DNA of 64,000 nucleotides from Ochrobactrum quorumnocens (GCF_002278035.1 NZ_CP022603.1:62001-126000); one strand, 5' to 3'. Counted from the first letter of the stretch, positions 8,822 to 18,320 are shown. The notes: a model not told the origin generated them from the letters alone. A program made the numbers and translations.

Positions 8822-10012
8822 TCAGTTTTTGGCAAGCGTTTCTGTGACCGGCTGCGGGGCCACGACGACACCGGGACGAATGCGCTGCAGGCCGTTAACG
8901 ACGATGTTCTCGCCAGCCTTAAGGCCACTTTCTACGATGCGCAGACCGTCATAGTTGCGGCCGAGCACTACTTGTCGGTATTCAACCTTGTTGTCGGCAC
9001 CCACCACGAAGACGAACTTCTTGTCCTGATCGGATGAGATAGCGCGATCGCTCACGACGAGCTTCTGATCCGGGTCTGGCTCACCAAAGCGGATGCGGAC
9101 AAATTGGCCCGGAATGAGCCTGCCATCTGGATTGTCGATTGCCGCGCGAACACGGATTGTGCCGGTGGTGGCATCGACTTCGTTGTTGATGAGCTGGATA
9201 TGGCCGGAAATTGGTGTGCCATCATCTGCCGCTGTACCGATCTGAACCGGAATGCGCTCAATGGCGCTACCGCCGGGCGAAGTGGCTAGCCTTGCCAGTG
9301 CCTTCGTAACCACTTCCTCATTGGCGCTGAAGCTTGCGTAAATCGGATCGACTGAAACAAGCGTGGTCAGAACCGGGGAGGCTGAACTTGCGGCAACAAG
9401 GTTGCCTGCGGTGACATCCAGCCGTCCGACACGACCAGAGATCGGCGCACGTACTTCTGTATATTGGAGGTCGAGTTCGGCAGAACGGAGTGCTGCCTTG
9501 GCTGAACGAAGGCTGGCCTGTGCCTCATCATAAGCGCTTGAACGCTGATCAAGACCGCTCTGAGCGATCGTGCGCGTCGTTACCAACTGACGTCCACGTT
9601 CAAGTTCGGTTTTGGCCAGCGCTGTACGCGCTTCTTCGGCAGAAACTTGCGCCTTGGCTTTGTCGACGGCTGCTGCATAAGGCTCTGGATCAATAGTGAT
9701 CAGCAGATCGCCCTGCTTGACGAGGCTGCCTTCGCGGAAATGCGCTTTCTGAATCGCGCCGCCAACGCGTGGGCGAATTTCGACGCGTTCGATTGCTTCC
9801 AGACGGCCGGAAAACTCTTCCCAGCTGTTGATCGAGCGGGACTCGGCCTGAGTAACCGAAACTGGAACGGCAGGCGGAGAAACGGAAACATCGGTAGCCG
9901 CGTCAGCATTGAGGTACGGAGCGCCAAAGAAAATGGCACCGCCACCTGCTGCGGACAATAGAATACCGAGGCCGGCGCCCCATAGGACCCGGCGGGCAAT
10001 GTTCGAGGTCAT
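8822..10012 (-). CDS. RND efflux periplasmic adaptor (membrane fusion protein, MexE/BepF type)
   Basis: 396 residues linking the RND pump to its outer-membrane channel. An N-terminal hydrophobic segment (about residues 10-30) anchors or exports it. It then has a first lipoyl half-motif (EIRPRVGGAIQKAHFREG), an alpha-helical hairpin rich in Ala/Arg/Glu, the second half-motif (YTEVRAPISGRVGRLDVTAG) and C-terminal beta-barrel and membrane-proximal domains. It lies between the hydrolase-like gene (77 bases upstream) and the pump, all on the minus strand, so one operon is likely. Confidence 0.93.
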   Translation of the reverse strand: MTSNIARRVLWGAGLGILLSAAGGGAIFFGAPYLNADAATDVSVSPPAVPVSVTQAESRSINSWEEFSGRLEAIERVEIRPRVGGAIQKAHFREGSLVKQGDLLITIDPEPYAAAVDKAKAQVSAEEARTALAKTELERGRQLVTTRTIAQSGLDQRSSAYDEAQASLRSAKAALRSAELDLQYTEVRAPISGRVGRLDVTAGNLVAASSASPVLTTLVSVDPIYASFSANEEVVTKALARLATSPGGSAIERIPVQIGTAADDGTPISGHIQLINNEVDATTGTIRVRAAIDNPDGRLIPGQFVRIRFGEPDPDQKLVVSDRAISSDQDKKFVFVVGADNKVEYRQVVLGRNYDGLRIVESGLKAGENIVVNGLQRIRPGVVVAPQPVTETLAKN

Positions 10013-10089
10013 GTTGTATCTCCTAACCGGTGGGGGCCGGTTTCATTTTGAACCTCAGTCCGACAGTTGGGAGACCATACGAGCTGAGG

Positions 10090-10905
10090 CTAAGCTGCGA
10101 TTTGTTTTGCGCCTGATTGCCGGAAAAAATCGGAAAACAGGTCAATCAGTTTGTGTTCCTGCGGCGACCACTCCGTACCCGCCACTTTATTTTCAGGTAT
10201 CCACCCGGCTTTTCCGGGCAGAATATGCGACTGAACCTTCACACCTGCCTGCCGGAGACGCTCGGCATAAGCCTGCGTTTCATCCCGCATCGGGCATTGG
10301 GCGCTGGACACGAGCAGAGTTGGCACCAGCCCCGCCAGACGCGTACAAAGTGCGGGAGCGGCATAAGGGTGCGTAAACCCCGCACACTCGCCAAGATAAT
10401 TCTGCCAGCCATCCGCCATCGACTGAACTGCACTTTCCGGACAATATTTGCGGAAAGACGCCGTAGCGAGGCAGGGATCGAGCATAGGCGAAAGCAATAT
10501 CTGACCCTTGAGTTCTGTCAGATTTTGATCTCTCGCCATAAGCGCTAAACCAGCTGCAATGTTGCCACCCGCCTCTTCACCGGCGACGAACAGCATCGAC
10601 TTCTTGTGCGCAAACTCCGGGCAACGCGCGCGCATCGAAGTCATAATTGAATAGGCTATCTCAAGTGCCGCCGGGAACGGATTGAGGCAGGCCGATGAAT
10701 ATTCCGGCGACACCACCACTGCACCTGCCTCGGCAAGTGTTTCAGCAACGCGCTCGCAGGCACCAAGACAGCTGACCGAAAAAGCTCCACCGTGGAGATG
10801 CAGTACCACTGGCGGCGGCGAAAGCAATTTGGCACCGCGATAGATGCGTGCCGTGCAGGTGGTGTCGCCAGCCTGCATTGTTCCAACCGTGAATTTCTCG
10901 CTCAT
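10090..10905 (-). CDS. Alpha/beta-hydrolase fold protein (HSL-like) without a catalytic triad
   Basis: 271 residues following the hormone-sensitive-lipase-like pattern (oxyanion-hole region HLHGGAF, then NPFPAALEIA). The catalytic positions are all changed. The nucleophile elbow GDSAGGN is GEEAGGN, so Ser is Glu. The acid site, normally D in 'EFDPLRDEG', is SAQCPMRDE. The C-terminal His in 'PGMIHGF' is replaced in PGKAGWIP. The fold is kept, so this looks like a pseudo-enzyme, perhaps a ligand-binding or regulatory protein. It is the first gene of the efflux operon and is divergent from the LysR gene. I infer a role linked to efflux. A different catalytic chemistry cannot be excluded. Confidence 0.75.
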   Translation of the reverse strand: MSEKFTVGTMQAGDTTCTARIYRGAKLLSPPPVVLHLHGGAFSVSCLGACERVAETLAEAGAVVVSPEYSSACLNPFPAALEIAYSIMTSMRARCPEFAHKKSMLFVAGEEAGGNIAAGLALMARDQNLTELKGQILLSPMLDPCLATASFRKYCPESAVQSMADGWQNYLGECAGFTHPYAAPALCTRLAGLVPTLLVSSAQCPMRDETQAYAERLRQAGVKVQSHILPGKAGWIPENKVAGTEWSPQEHKLIDLFSDFFRQSGAKQIAA

Positions 10906-10937
10906 CTTTCTTGCTTTCGTTACTAGGGATCTGTTTT

Positions 10938-10978
10938 CGACATTTGCATTGCTTAGATATAGGCATCGGCAAATGTCG
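10938..10978. promoter_or_regulatory. Inverted repeat in the divergent LysR/efflux-operon promoter region
   Basis: CGACATTTGC (10938-10947) and its exact complement GCAAATGTCG (10969-10978) are 31 bases apart centre to centre, about three helical turns. The site is 33 bases upstream of the hydrolase-like gene, between it and the divergent LysR gene. It could bind a dimeric or tetrameric regulator, most simply the LysR protein next to it. Confidence 0.5.
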
Positions 10979-11096
10979 GAATCAAACCACTAGCGGCAAA
11001 CTGCCATAGTGAGATATTATCATTGTCTATTATCTGGAATAGTCCCCTCGAATTGGTTACACTATCCATAGTTTCGAACAATGATGGCTATTTCAA

Positions 11097-12032
11097 ATGG
11101 ATCAACTTTCGGCCATGCGCGCGTTTCTCCGGGTCGTTGAAACCGGAAACTTCACACGCGCTTCCGCGTCTCTCAACGTGCCCAAGGCCACAATCAGTAA
11201 TCTTATCCAGGGGTTGGAAGCCCATCTTCGTACAAAACTCCTCAATCGTACGACCCGCCGTGTTCTCGTAACACCGGACGGCGCACTTTACTATGAGCGG
11301 GCTGCACGATTGCTTTCCGATCTGGAGGAACTGGATGGCAGTCTTTCGAGCGCTCAAACCCTGCCGAAAGGGCGGTTGCGCGTGGAAATGGCGAGTGCCG
11401 TTGCAAATCTCATCATCATTCCGGCTCTACTCGAGTTTCATCAGCGCTATCCGGATATCCAGATTGATCTTGGCGTATCGGATCGTCCTGTCGATTATGT
11501 GGCGGAGAACGTTGACTGCGCGATTCGTATTGGTGATCTGACAGATCAATCTCTGATCGCGCGACGCATTGGCGACATGCATTTCATCGCCTGCGCCTCA
11601 GCTGAATATCTTGATCGCTGTTCGACACCGCAACATCCATCAGATTTGAGCAGAGACTGTTATGTCGTGGGGTATTTCCGACCTTTGACTGGCCAACAGA
11701 CGCCATTTCATTTCAGGCGTGGCACTGAAGAGGTCGAGATCAGTGGCCGTTACATCGTAGCCGCAAATGAATCGACAACTTACCTCGCGGCAGCGCGGGC
11801 CGGGCTGGGTGTTGTGCAGGCTCCATTCTTCATGGTCCAGGACGATATTGAGAAAGGTACTTTGCGCCCGGTTTTGCAAGACTGGCAAATCGACCCGATG
11901 CCGATTCATCTTGTTTATCCACCAAATCGCCATCTTAGTAATCGTTTGCGCGTATTTGCCGATTGGGTGGTCAAGGTTGTGGCTCGCTCGCAAAATCTTG
12001 CACCAAGCGCAACAAAGGGATCAGGCCGCTAG
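11097..12032 (+). CDS. LysR-family transcriptional regulator
   Basis: 311 residues. The N-terminal winged helix-turn-helix covers roughly residues 1-60 ([20 protein letters not shown], then the wing [12 protein letters not shown]), followed by a two-lobed substrate-binding-like effector domain. It resembles the large AaeR/DhcR-like LysR group. It starts 191 bases from the divergent efflux operon, and an inverted repeat lies between them, so it probably controls that operon, as the LysR protein MexT does for MexEF. That link is inferred from position. The ribosome site is weak. Its stop is 14 bases from the convergent DeoR stop. Confidence 0.9.
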   Translation: MDQLSAMRAFLRVVETGNFTRASASLNVPKATISNLIQGLEAHLRTKLLNRTTRRVLVTPDGALYYERAARLLSDLEELDGSLSSAQTLPKGRLRVEMASAVANLIIIPALLEFHQRYPDIQIDLGVSDRPVDYVAENVDCAIRIGDLTDQSLIARRIGDMHFIACASAEYLDRCSTPQHPSDLSRDCYVVGYFRPLTGQQTPFHFRRGTEEVEISGRYIVAANESTTYLAAARAGLGVVQAPFFMVQDDIEKGTLRPVLQDWQIDPMPIHLVYPPNRHLSNRLRVFADWVVKVVARSQNLAPSATKGSGR

Positions 12033-12046
12033 GCTGACGGCAAACG

Positions 12047-12886
12047 TCACTCGCCCATATTCGCTAGAACGATCGGAATATTGGCTTCCTTCAAAATGCC
12101 AAACAAGACCGGAGAGGGCAGTTCGTTTGTTATGACGGCGGTAATGTCGTGAACCGAACCGAGTTTCACCATGGCGCGTTTGCCAAATTTCGAGCTGTCC
12201 ACTGCGAGCAGTTTGTGCGAAGCCTGTTTGAGAGCTGCTGAAACGACGGCCACTTCGGTATGATCGTCGTCGCATAAGTCGCCGTCATCATCGACGCCAC
12301 TCACGGAAATGATTGCATAGTCGAACTTAAAGCGCCGGACGAATTCCGGCGTATCTTCCTGAAACATCCCACCATCGATAGGCCTTACGAAACCACCGGG
12401 AACAGCGAGCGTGAAATCCGTCTTCTCGCTGATGATGGCGGCAGATCGCAAGCTGTAAGTGACCACGTGCAGTCGTTCCCTGCTGACAAGTGCATTGGCA
12501 ATGGCTTCGCAGGTTGTGCCGGTGTCGAGGAAAATACTGGCATTGTCGGGAATGAGTGCAACGACAGCTTCGGCAATTCGCGCCTTCTCATCCGTTCGAT
12601 CATGTCTGCGCTGACGGTAGGTTATGGGATCAAGTGGAGCTAATTGCGATACACCACCATGTAGCCTTCTGACTTTTCCCTGATGCTCCAGATCAGCAAT
12701 GTCCCGCCGCGCCGTCTGCGTGGTGACACGGAATCGTTCTGCGATCTCTTCAAGAGAAACATAATGGCTGTTTTCAATCCATTGCAGCAGCGTCTGCTGC
12801 CGAATTTCCTTCTTATTGCCACCGGAGCCAGAAAGTTCCCTCATGCTCGCCGTCGCATCCCTATGCGGTTGGTTGCTCAGATACAT
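12047..12886 (-). CDS. DeoR/GlpR-family transcriptional repressor
   Basis: 279 residues. The N-terminal DeoR helix-turn-helix (VSLEEIAERFRVTTQTARRD, then LEHQGKVRRLHGGV) is followed by a sugar-phosphate-sensing domain with the family motif DTGTTCEAIANAL. An internal ATG at 12844 (MRELSG) is an alternative start. No sugar operon is adjacent. The gene is divergent from the large autotransporter, and two operator-like 20-bp repeats lie between them, so auto-control and control of the autotransporter are plausible. Confidence 0.88.
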   Translation of the reverse strand: MYLSNQPHRDATASMRELSGSGGNKKEIRQQTLLQWIENSHYVSLEEIAERFRVTTQTARRDIADLEHQGKVRRLHGGVSQLAPLDPITYRQRRHDRTDEKARIAEAVVALIPDNASIFLDTGTTCEAIANALVSRERLHVVTYSLRSAAIISEKTDFTLAVPGGFVRPIDGGMFQEDTPEFVRRFKFDYAIISVSGVDDDGDLCDDDHTEVAVVSAALKQASHKLLAVDSSKFGKRAMVKLGSVHDITAVITNELPSPVLFGILKEANIPIVLANMGE

Positions 12887-12965
12887 TTCTCATTCCCCGG
12901 TTGAATTATGCAAGGAAATTGTGGGGTTACGCCATGAACATCTACATCAAGTGATAGCGAATAAA

Positions 12966-13056
12966 AATGTAATATTAATGACATTTACTATTCAAGGGTG
13001 TCGATTTAAGAGCCAGGAACTCCATCGTATGAGTAAAATGTAATAAAAGTGACATT
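12966..13056. promoter_or_regulatory. Pair of 20-bp operator-like repeats between DeoR and autotransporter genes
   Basis: Two direct copies of AATGTAATANNANTGACATT, at 12966-12985 and 13037-13056, match at 17 of 20 bases. Each has inverted ends (AATGT...ACATT). The copies start 71 bases apart in an A/T-rich 264-base intergenic region. They look like a two-site operator for a repressor. The adjacent DeoR protein is the obvious candidate. Confidence 0.55.
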
Positions 13057-13150
13057 GAACTCTGTCATTTCAGCGTTAGGTGAAGTTGGGTGACCAATCC
13101 AGCTGTCACATTGATGAATTGGAAGCATTTTCCGAGAAAAGGACTGAGGG

Positions 13151-16100
13151 ATGGTACCGGGGACAACCAAACGCAACCGAAAATTTCTGGCTATAACTGC
13201 GCAGCTTTTGTGCGGTGTTGCAGTCGCAGGCATTACCGCTGTTCCGGCACGCGCAGCCGACAACTATGATATTCGCGTCATGACGCTCAATATTTGGAGC
13301 AAGTTCAAGCAGAGTCCGGAAGTGACGGCGGCTTTCATGGCTGCGGCTAATTTCGATGTCCTCGGCATGCAGGAAATTAACGGCAGTACCTATGTCACGC
13401 GGATACCCGATTTCCTTCAAGCCGCTGGTCGCGGTACTTATGGCAATGTGCAAGTTGGCGATGTGGGTATCATTTCGCGTTTGCCGGGCAAATTCGGCAC
13501 TATCAATCTGGGTGGAAGTACGCAAGGCCGCTATGTCAGCTATACTCAGCTAGATGCCCAAGGCTCCCGTCCACAGACGTTAATTGGCACGGTTCATCTG
13601 GATTATGCGGACGGTTCAACCGGTCGTCTTAACGAAGCCAAGGCGCTCAATACATGGGCGAAAGGGTCAACGCAGCCAATTATTGTCATGGGTGATTTCA
13701 ATGCGGGCGACGTTTCGGAGCGTGGACTTCATCACATTGATGCGCAAATTCGGCTGATGCAGCAGTCGGATGGTAACAATTTCTACCGCGATCTTTCACG
13801 GCAATATGTTCAGAATGCCAACGAGCCAACAATGCGTGCGATCATTCAGGAAGCATATTCCGGACAGAACATCGACAATCTGTCATGGAAACAATGGGGA
13901 GACGCTCTCTCAGCAGCTTATAAAGCTGGCAGGGATGTTGGTCTGCAAGAGGAAACCTACGCGGTTGATAACAACACGCCGGTTACTATGAATGTCCTCA
14001 AGAAGAAGTACATGCTGCTGCAGACCGACGCGATCCGTGAAGGTTTCAAGCCACATGATCTTAATGATGGCAGTACTACATGGCCGTCGGCAGGGGAAGA
14101 TGCGACAAATACCTGGGCGAGCTGGGATCGCGCCAAGATCGATCATTTCCTGGTCTCGCGCCCATTTGGTAAATGGTATGAAATTGTTGACGATCCGAAA
14201 GATCCGCATACCGGCGTAATCAAAGACGTAATGGTCACTAAACCTGGCGGCCAGCCAGAAGCTATCTCTGATCATGAACCGGTTGCACATGATTTCCGCT
14301 GGGTAGGTCCACAGCTCCAGACATATTCAGAAAACAACACAGACAAAACGCGTCTCGTCTGGGGTGAGAATGCTTACGGCTTTGCGGACAAAAACAAAGA
14401 GTTTGTTCTTACACGCAACAACCATCGGACGGACCTCTATCTCGGACAAATCTCGGACGACAACGGTAATCCAATTCTGAGCGGCCTGACGCTTGAGGAA
14501 AAGAAGACGCTGCTCAATTGTAATAGCAAGGATGCACGCTTCCAACAGGCGATCAAGGACTACTGCATCGACGATCATTCCTTCATCGGTGAAACAGCAG
14601 TAACCGACGGTGGCACGATCATCGTCAGCGAAGATGCGGCGCTTGGAAACGCAGACGCGCGTCTGCGTCTGATTGACGGTGGTCTGCGGATTACCGGCAG
14701 CGATATGAAAGCGCTAGGTCGCACCGTATCCCTTCAAGGGCTCGGATGGATCGACATTGCTGACGCGAATAATCGCGTGACGCTGTTACAGCAGGCGACA
14801 GGAGAAGGCGCTCTGCTCAAACGCGGCGCTGGCACACTCGTTCTTGGTCAGGCGAACAGTTATACAGGAGGAACTTTGGTTGAAGCCGGTGTGCTTCAGG
14901 CAGGTGCTGCCGGTTCATTCGTTAATAATACAGTATTTGCTATGAATGGTGGTAAGCTTGACCTTAACAACTTCGATGTGACCATGTCATCGCTTTCAGG
15001 CGAGGGCGGTACATTGAGCCTTGGCTCGGCAGCTCTGACCGTAAACCAGTCCGTTAACACGCGTTTTGACGGGAATATCGATGGCACAGGCAGCCTCATC
15101 AAATCAGGAGCAGGCGTTCTGGTTCTGAATGGTGCCAACACCCATACAGGCGGAACCACTGTAAAAAATGGTGGTCTGGTCATTGGTGACGCATCCCATT
15201 CAGGTGCATTCCTTGGTGGCACAATCAGCGTTGAAAACGGCGCATATCTGGCTGGTGCAGGCGCAATAGGAGGCCTCTATGCCGGTGCTGGCAGTATCAT
15301 TGCGCCGGGAAACTCCATTGGCACGCTGAAGGTCACAGGCGATTTGGCATTTGATTCCGCAGCAACTTATGTTGCTGAAATCGACGCTTCCGGCGAGAGC
15401 GACCGTATTGATGTCAGCGGAACTGCAACGCTTGGTGGCGCCAAGGTCTATGTAGAAAAAGCAGTCGGTACTTATATGCCTGGCAAACGCTACACCATTC
15501 TGAGTGCTGAAGGCGGCATCACGGGTACGTTTGGCGATCTGAGCCAGAATATGCCATTTGTCGATCTTGGTCTGGCCTATGATCCCAATGCGGTCTACCT
15601 CGACATTGCTCGTAATGATGTCGATTTCATTGCCACGGCAAAGACAAGCAATCAGAAATCGGTGGCGGTAGCCGTCGAGGCTCTTGGGGCAGGGAATGCC
15701 GTTTACGATACGGTGGTCATGCAGGAGAGCGAAGACGATGCACTTCGCGCATTCAATGCGCTGTCGGGGGAAATTCACGCTTCGACGCGAACTGCAATCA
15801 TCAATGACAGCTCCATCGTACGTAACGCTGTAATGGATCGAATTGGCGCAGCTTTTGGTACTGACGGACAGAGTTCCGTGATTGCAACGGATGTGGGTTC
15901 GGCCCATATTTCGGCACCACGTGCAGCAATCTGGGGGCAGGCGCTCGGCCAATGGAGTAAAACCGGAGCGGACGGAAATGCGGGCAAGCTAAAGCAATCA
16001 ACCGGTGGCTTTGTTGCAGGCTATGATGCGGAAGTTCTCGAAAACTGGAGGCTGGGTGCTCTTGCAGGTTATAGCCGCACCAGCTTCGATGTGAATGATA

Positions 16101-16741
16101 GCAACTCGTCTGGCCATAGCGATAATTATCATGTTGGTATCTATGGTGGCACGCAATGGGATGCGACCATGCTCAAGGCAGGTCTCGCCTATACCTGGCA
16201 CAAGATCGAAACCGATCGCTTTGTTGCCTTCCCCGGTTTCTCGGAAAGCCTCGATGCGGACTACAACGCAGATACTTTCCAGGCATTTGGCGAACTCTTA
16301 CACCGTTTCGACCTGAACGGGACTGCGATTGAGCCGTTTGCGAACCTTGCTGTGGTTCGCCTGCAGACCGACCGGTTTAACGAGCAGGGTGGTAATGCGG
16401 CACTGCAGATTGGAAAAGAAACGACGACAACCACGTTCACCACGCTTGGTCTTCGCGCGTCTGCTCCAGTCGTGTTCGGCAGCATGAATGCCAAGCTTAA
16501 CGGTACGGTTGGTTGGCAACATGCCTATGGCGATACTATCCCGGCTGCAACTACCGCATTCGGTGCTGGAACAGTATTTGAAGTGGCAGGCGCGCCAATT
16601 ACCAAGGACACTGCGATCATCAAGGCAGGCTTTGATATTGATCTCGGCAACCAGACGACTTTGGGGCTCGAATATTCGGGGCAGTACGGTTCAAGCTTTA
16701 GTCAGAACTCTGGCAAAGCCAAGCTTAGCGTAAAGTTCTAA
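13151..16741 (+). CDS. Autotransporter with N-terminal endonuclease/exonuclease/phosphatase (EEP) passenger domain
   Basis: 1196 residues. AAAAGGA lies eight bases before the ATG. Residues 1-35 are a Sec signal peptide ending ARA. Residues about 37-390 form an EEP (DNase I/sphingomyelinase) domain with its catalytic set visible: MTLNIWS, MQEIN (Glu near 74), GTVHLDY (His), MGDFNAG (near 181), RAKIDHFLVSRPF and SDHEPVAHDF (near 374). Two autotransporter-associated beta repeats follow (KRGAGTLVLGQ near 555, KSGAGVLVLNG near 650), then a beta-helix stalk. A C-terminal autotransporter barrel runs from about residue 920 to the terminal SVKF. The protein should display or release a metal-dependent phosphodiesterase at the surface. 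Whether the target is nucleic acid, sphingomyelin or a phosphoinositide cannot be read here. Confidence 0.9.
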   Translation: MVPGTTKRNRKFLAITAQLLCGVAVAGITAVPARAADNYDIRVMTLNIWSKFKQSPEVTAAFMAAANFDVLGMQEINGSTYVTRIPDFLQAAGRGTYGNVQVGDVGIISRLPGKFGTINLGGSTQGRYVSYTQLDAQGSRPQTLIGTVHLDYADGSTGRLNEAKALNTWAKGSTQPIIVMGDFNAGDVSERGLHHIDAQIRLMQQSDGNNFYRDLSRQYVQNANEPTMRAIIQEAYSGQNIDNLSWKQWGDALSAAYKAGRDVGLQEETYAVDNNTPVTMNVLKKKYMLLQTDAIREGFKPHDLNDGSTTWPSAGEDATNTWASWDRAKIDHFLVSRPFGKWYEIVDDPKDPHTGVIKDVMVTKPGGQPEAISDHEPVAHDFRWVGPQLQTYSENNTDKTRLVWGENAYGFADKNKEFVLTRNNHRTDLYLGQISDDNGNPILSGLTLEEKKTLLNCNSKDARFQQAIKDYCIDDHSFIGETAVTDGGTIIVSEDAALGNADARLRLIDGGLRITGSDMKALGRTVSLQGLGWIDIADANNRVTLLQQATGEGALLKRGAGTLVLGQANSYTGGTLVEAGVLQAGAAGSFVNNTVFAMNGGKLDLNNFDVTMSSLSGEGGTLSLGSAALTVNQSVNTRFDGNIDGTGSLIKSGAGVLVLNGANTHTGGTTVKNGGLVIGDASHSGAFLGGTISVENGAYLAGAGAIGGLYAGAGSIIAPGNSIGTLKVTGDLAFDSAATYVAEIDASGESDRIDVSGTATLGGAKVYVEKAVGTYMPGKRYTILSAEGGITGTFGDLSQNMPFVDLGLAYDPNAVYLDIARNDVDFIATAKTSNQKSVAVAVEALGAGNAVYDTVVMQESEDDALRAFNALSGEIHASTRTAIINDSSIVRNAVMDRIGAAFGTDGQSSVIATDVGSAHISAPRAAIWGQALGQWSKTGADGNAGKLKQSTGGFVAGYDAEVLENWRLGALAGYSRTSFDVNDSNSSGHSDNYHVGIYGGTQWDATMLKAGLAYTWHKIETDRFVAFPGFSESLDADYNADTFQAFGELLHRFDLNGTAIEPFANLAVVRLQTDRFNEQGGNAALQIGKETTTTTFTTLGLRASAPVVFGSMNAKLNGTVGWQHAYGDTIPAATTAFGAGTVFEVAGAPITKDTAIIKAGFDIDLGNQTTLGLEYSGQYGSSFSQNSGKAKLSVKF

Positions 16742-16758
16742 GCCGGATTGAACAAAGT

Positions 16759-16800
16759 CATGACCGGTGAGAAGCGCATTTCTCACCGGTCATGTTGTTT
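16759..16800. terminator. Bidirectional terminator between autotransporter and tctA
   Basis: A perfect 15-bp stem (16759-16773 with 16780-16794), a six-base loop and a T-rich tail (TTGTTTT). It sits between convergent genes and serves the autotransporter directly. It may also serve the transporter operon. Confidence 0.8.
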
Positions 16801-18320
16801 TAAGAGCGTAACGTTTGTGCCGTGAGCATGCGCTGATTGCGCCTGCGATAAGCCGACCACGTTCCCCATACAAGCAGTGTTGCAGTTATGCCAAGAACGG
16901 TGGCGCTGATCGGGCGGTCGATAAAGGTGGAGAATGAACCGCGCGACATCAGCATCGCGCGACGGAAATGCTCTTCCATCAGAGGACCGAGAACGAAGCC
17001 CAGCAGCAAGGGTGCGGCAGGGAAATTGAAGATCCGCATAAGGTATCCGGCAAAGCCAAAGAACACCACGAGCCACACTTCAAATGCGCTGTTGTTGACC
17101 GAATAAGTTCCAATGCAAATAAACATCAGAACGGCTGGAAACAGCAGGTGATAGGGGATGGTCAACAACCTCACCCAAACGCCAATCAGCGGAATATTCA
17201 GGATTACCAGCAACAGATTGCCGATCCAGAAGCTCATGATCAGCCCCCAGAACAGGGACGGCTGATCGGTCATGAGGGTGGGGCCGGGCGCTATCCCGTG
17301 GATCATCAGCGCGCCCAGCATAAGCGCCATGGTCGGGCTACCCGGAATGCCAAGTGAAAGCGTTGGAATGAACGATGTCTGATCTGCAGAATTGTTGGCA
17401 GATTCTGGCGCCATGATGCCTTCGATAGCACCCTTGCCAAAACGCTCTGGCTCTTTTGCCACACGCTTTTCCACGGCATAGGCCATGAAAGCTGCAACTG
17501 ATGGCCCGGTGCCGGGTAATGTACCGAAGAAGGCACCGATGGACGATCCGCGCAGCATCGGAAACCACGACCGGCGCATGTCATCACGTGATGGTTTCAT
17601 GGCCTTGAGCTTTACACTCTCTGGGTCAATGTCGCCGACATTGACTTTGCGCACGCTGGCGATCACTTCGGACACACCGAAGATGCCCATTGCTAGCGCG
17701 ATCAGGCTAATGGCATCGGTCAGTTCAAGCACACCAAAGGAAAAGCGTGCAGTGCCGGTATAGATGTCAGCGCCGACTGTGCCGAACATGATGCCAAGAA
17801 CAACCATCGCGAGGCCCTTGGCCAGCGAGCCATCCGAGATTGTGGAGGCGGCAACTAACCCCAGAACCATCAGCGAGAAGTAGTCTGCCGAGCCAAAGCT
17901 CAGCGCATATTTTGCAATGATGGGCGAGAACAGCATTAGCAAAATAATGCCGATGGAGCCGCCGACAAACGAGGCGATTGTGGTCATGAGAAGCGCGATA
18001 CCGCCGCGCCCCTGACGCGCCATCGGATAACCGTCGAGGCAGGTGACTGCATTGGCAGGCGTGCCGGGTATGTTGAGCAGAATAGAGGCCGTGTTGCCAC
18101 CATAAGACGTGCCATACCAGATGCCGGCCAGCATGATGAGCGCGGTTGTCGGCTCAAGATAGAAGGTGAGCGGAAACAGCATCGAAATGGCAGAAAGCAC
18201 CCCGATGCCGGGGATCACGCCAATCAGCGTTCCCAGAAACACGCCAAGGAAACAGTAGAACAGATTGTTGAGCGTCAGCGCCGTTTCTAGGCCAATCGCG
18301 ATATTGGAGAATATATCCAT
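16800..18320 (-). CDS. tctA: Tripartite tricarboxylate transporter, large membrane subunit TctA
   Basis: 506 residues from the ATG at 18320, which overlaps the TctB stop by one base (TGATG). A longer in-frame reading to 18392 would run into tctB and is rejected. The TctA signature GTSYGGNTASILLNIPGTPA, followed by TCLDGYPMARQG, is present, and a second related stretch (FGTLPGTGPSVAAFMAY) starts the other half. There are about eleven to twelve membrane segments. With TctB and TctC it forms a sodium- or proton-driven uptake system for citrate or related carboxylates. The specific substrate is not evident. Confidence 0.93.
   Translation of the reverse strand: MDIFSNIAIGLETALTLNNLFYCFLGVFLGTLIGVIPGIGVLSAISMLFPLTFYLEPTTALIMLAGIWYGTSYGGNTASILLNIPGTPANAVTCLDGYPMARQGRGGIALLMTTIASFVGGSIGIILLMLFSPIIAKYALSFGSADYFSLMVLGLVAASTISDGSLAKGLAMVVLGIMFGTVGADIYTGTARFSFGVLELTDAISLIALAMGIFGVSEVIASVRKVNVGDIDPESVKLKAMKPSRDDMRRSWFPMLRGSSIGAFFGTLPGTGPSVAAFMAYAVEKRVAKEPERFGKGAIEGIMAPESANNSADQTSFIPTLSLGIPGSPTMALMLGALMIHGIAPGPTLMTDQPSLFWGLIMSFWIGNLLLVILNIPLIGVWVRLLTIPYHLLFPAVLMFICIGTYSVNNSAFEVWLVVFFGFAGYLMRIFNFPAAPLLLGFVLGPLMEEHFRRAMLMSRGSFSTFIDRPISATVLGITATLLVWGTWSAYRRRNQRMLTAQTLRS

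Noticed and set aside
15200..15952. 250-codon minus-strand open frame
   Set aside because: Antisense to the autotransporter stalk. Cysteine-rich nonsense composition.
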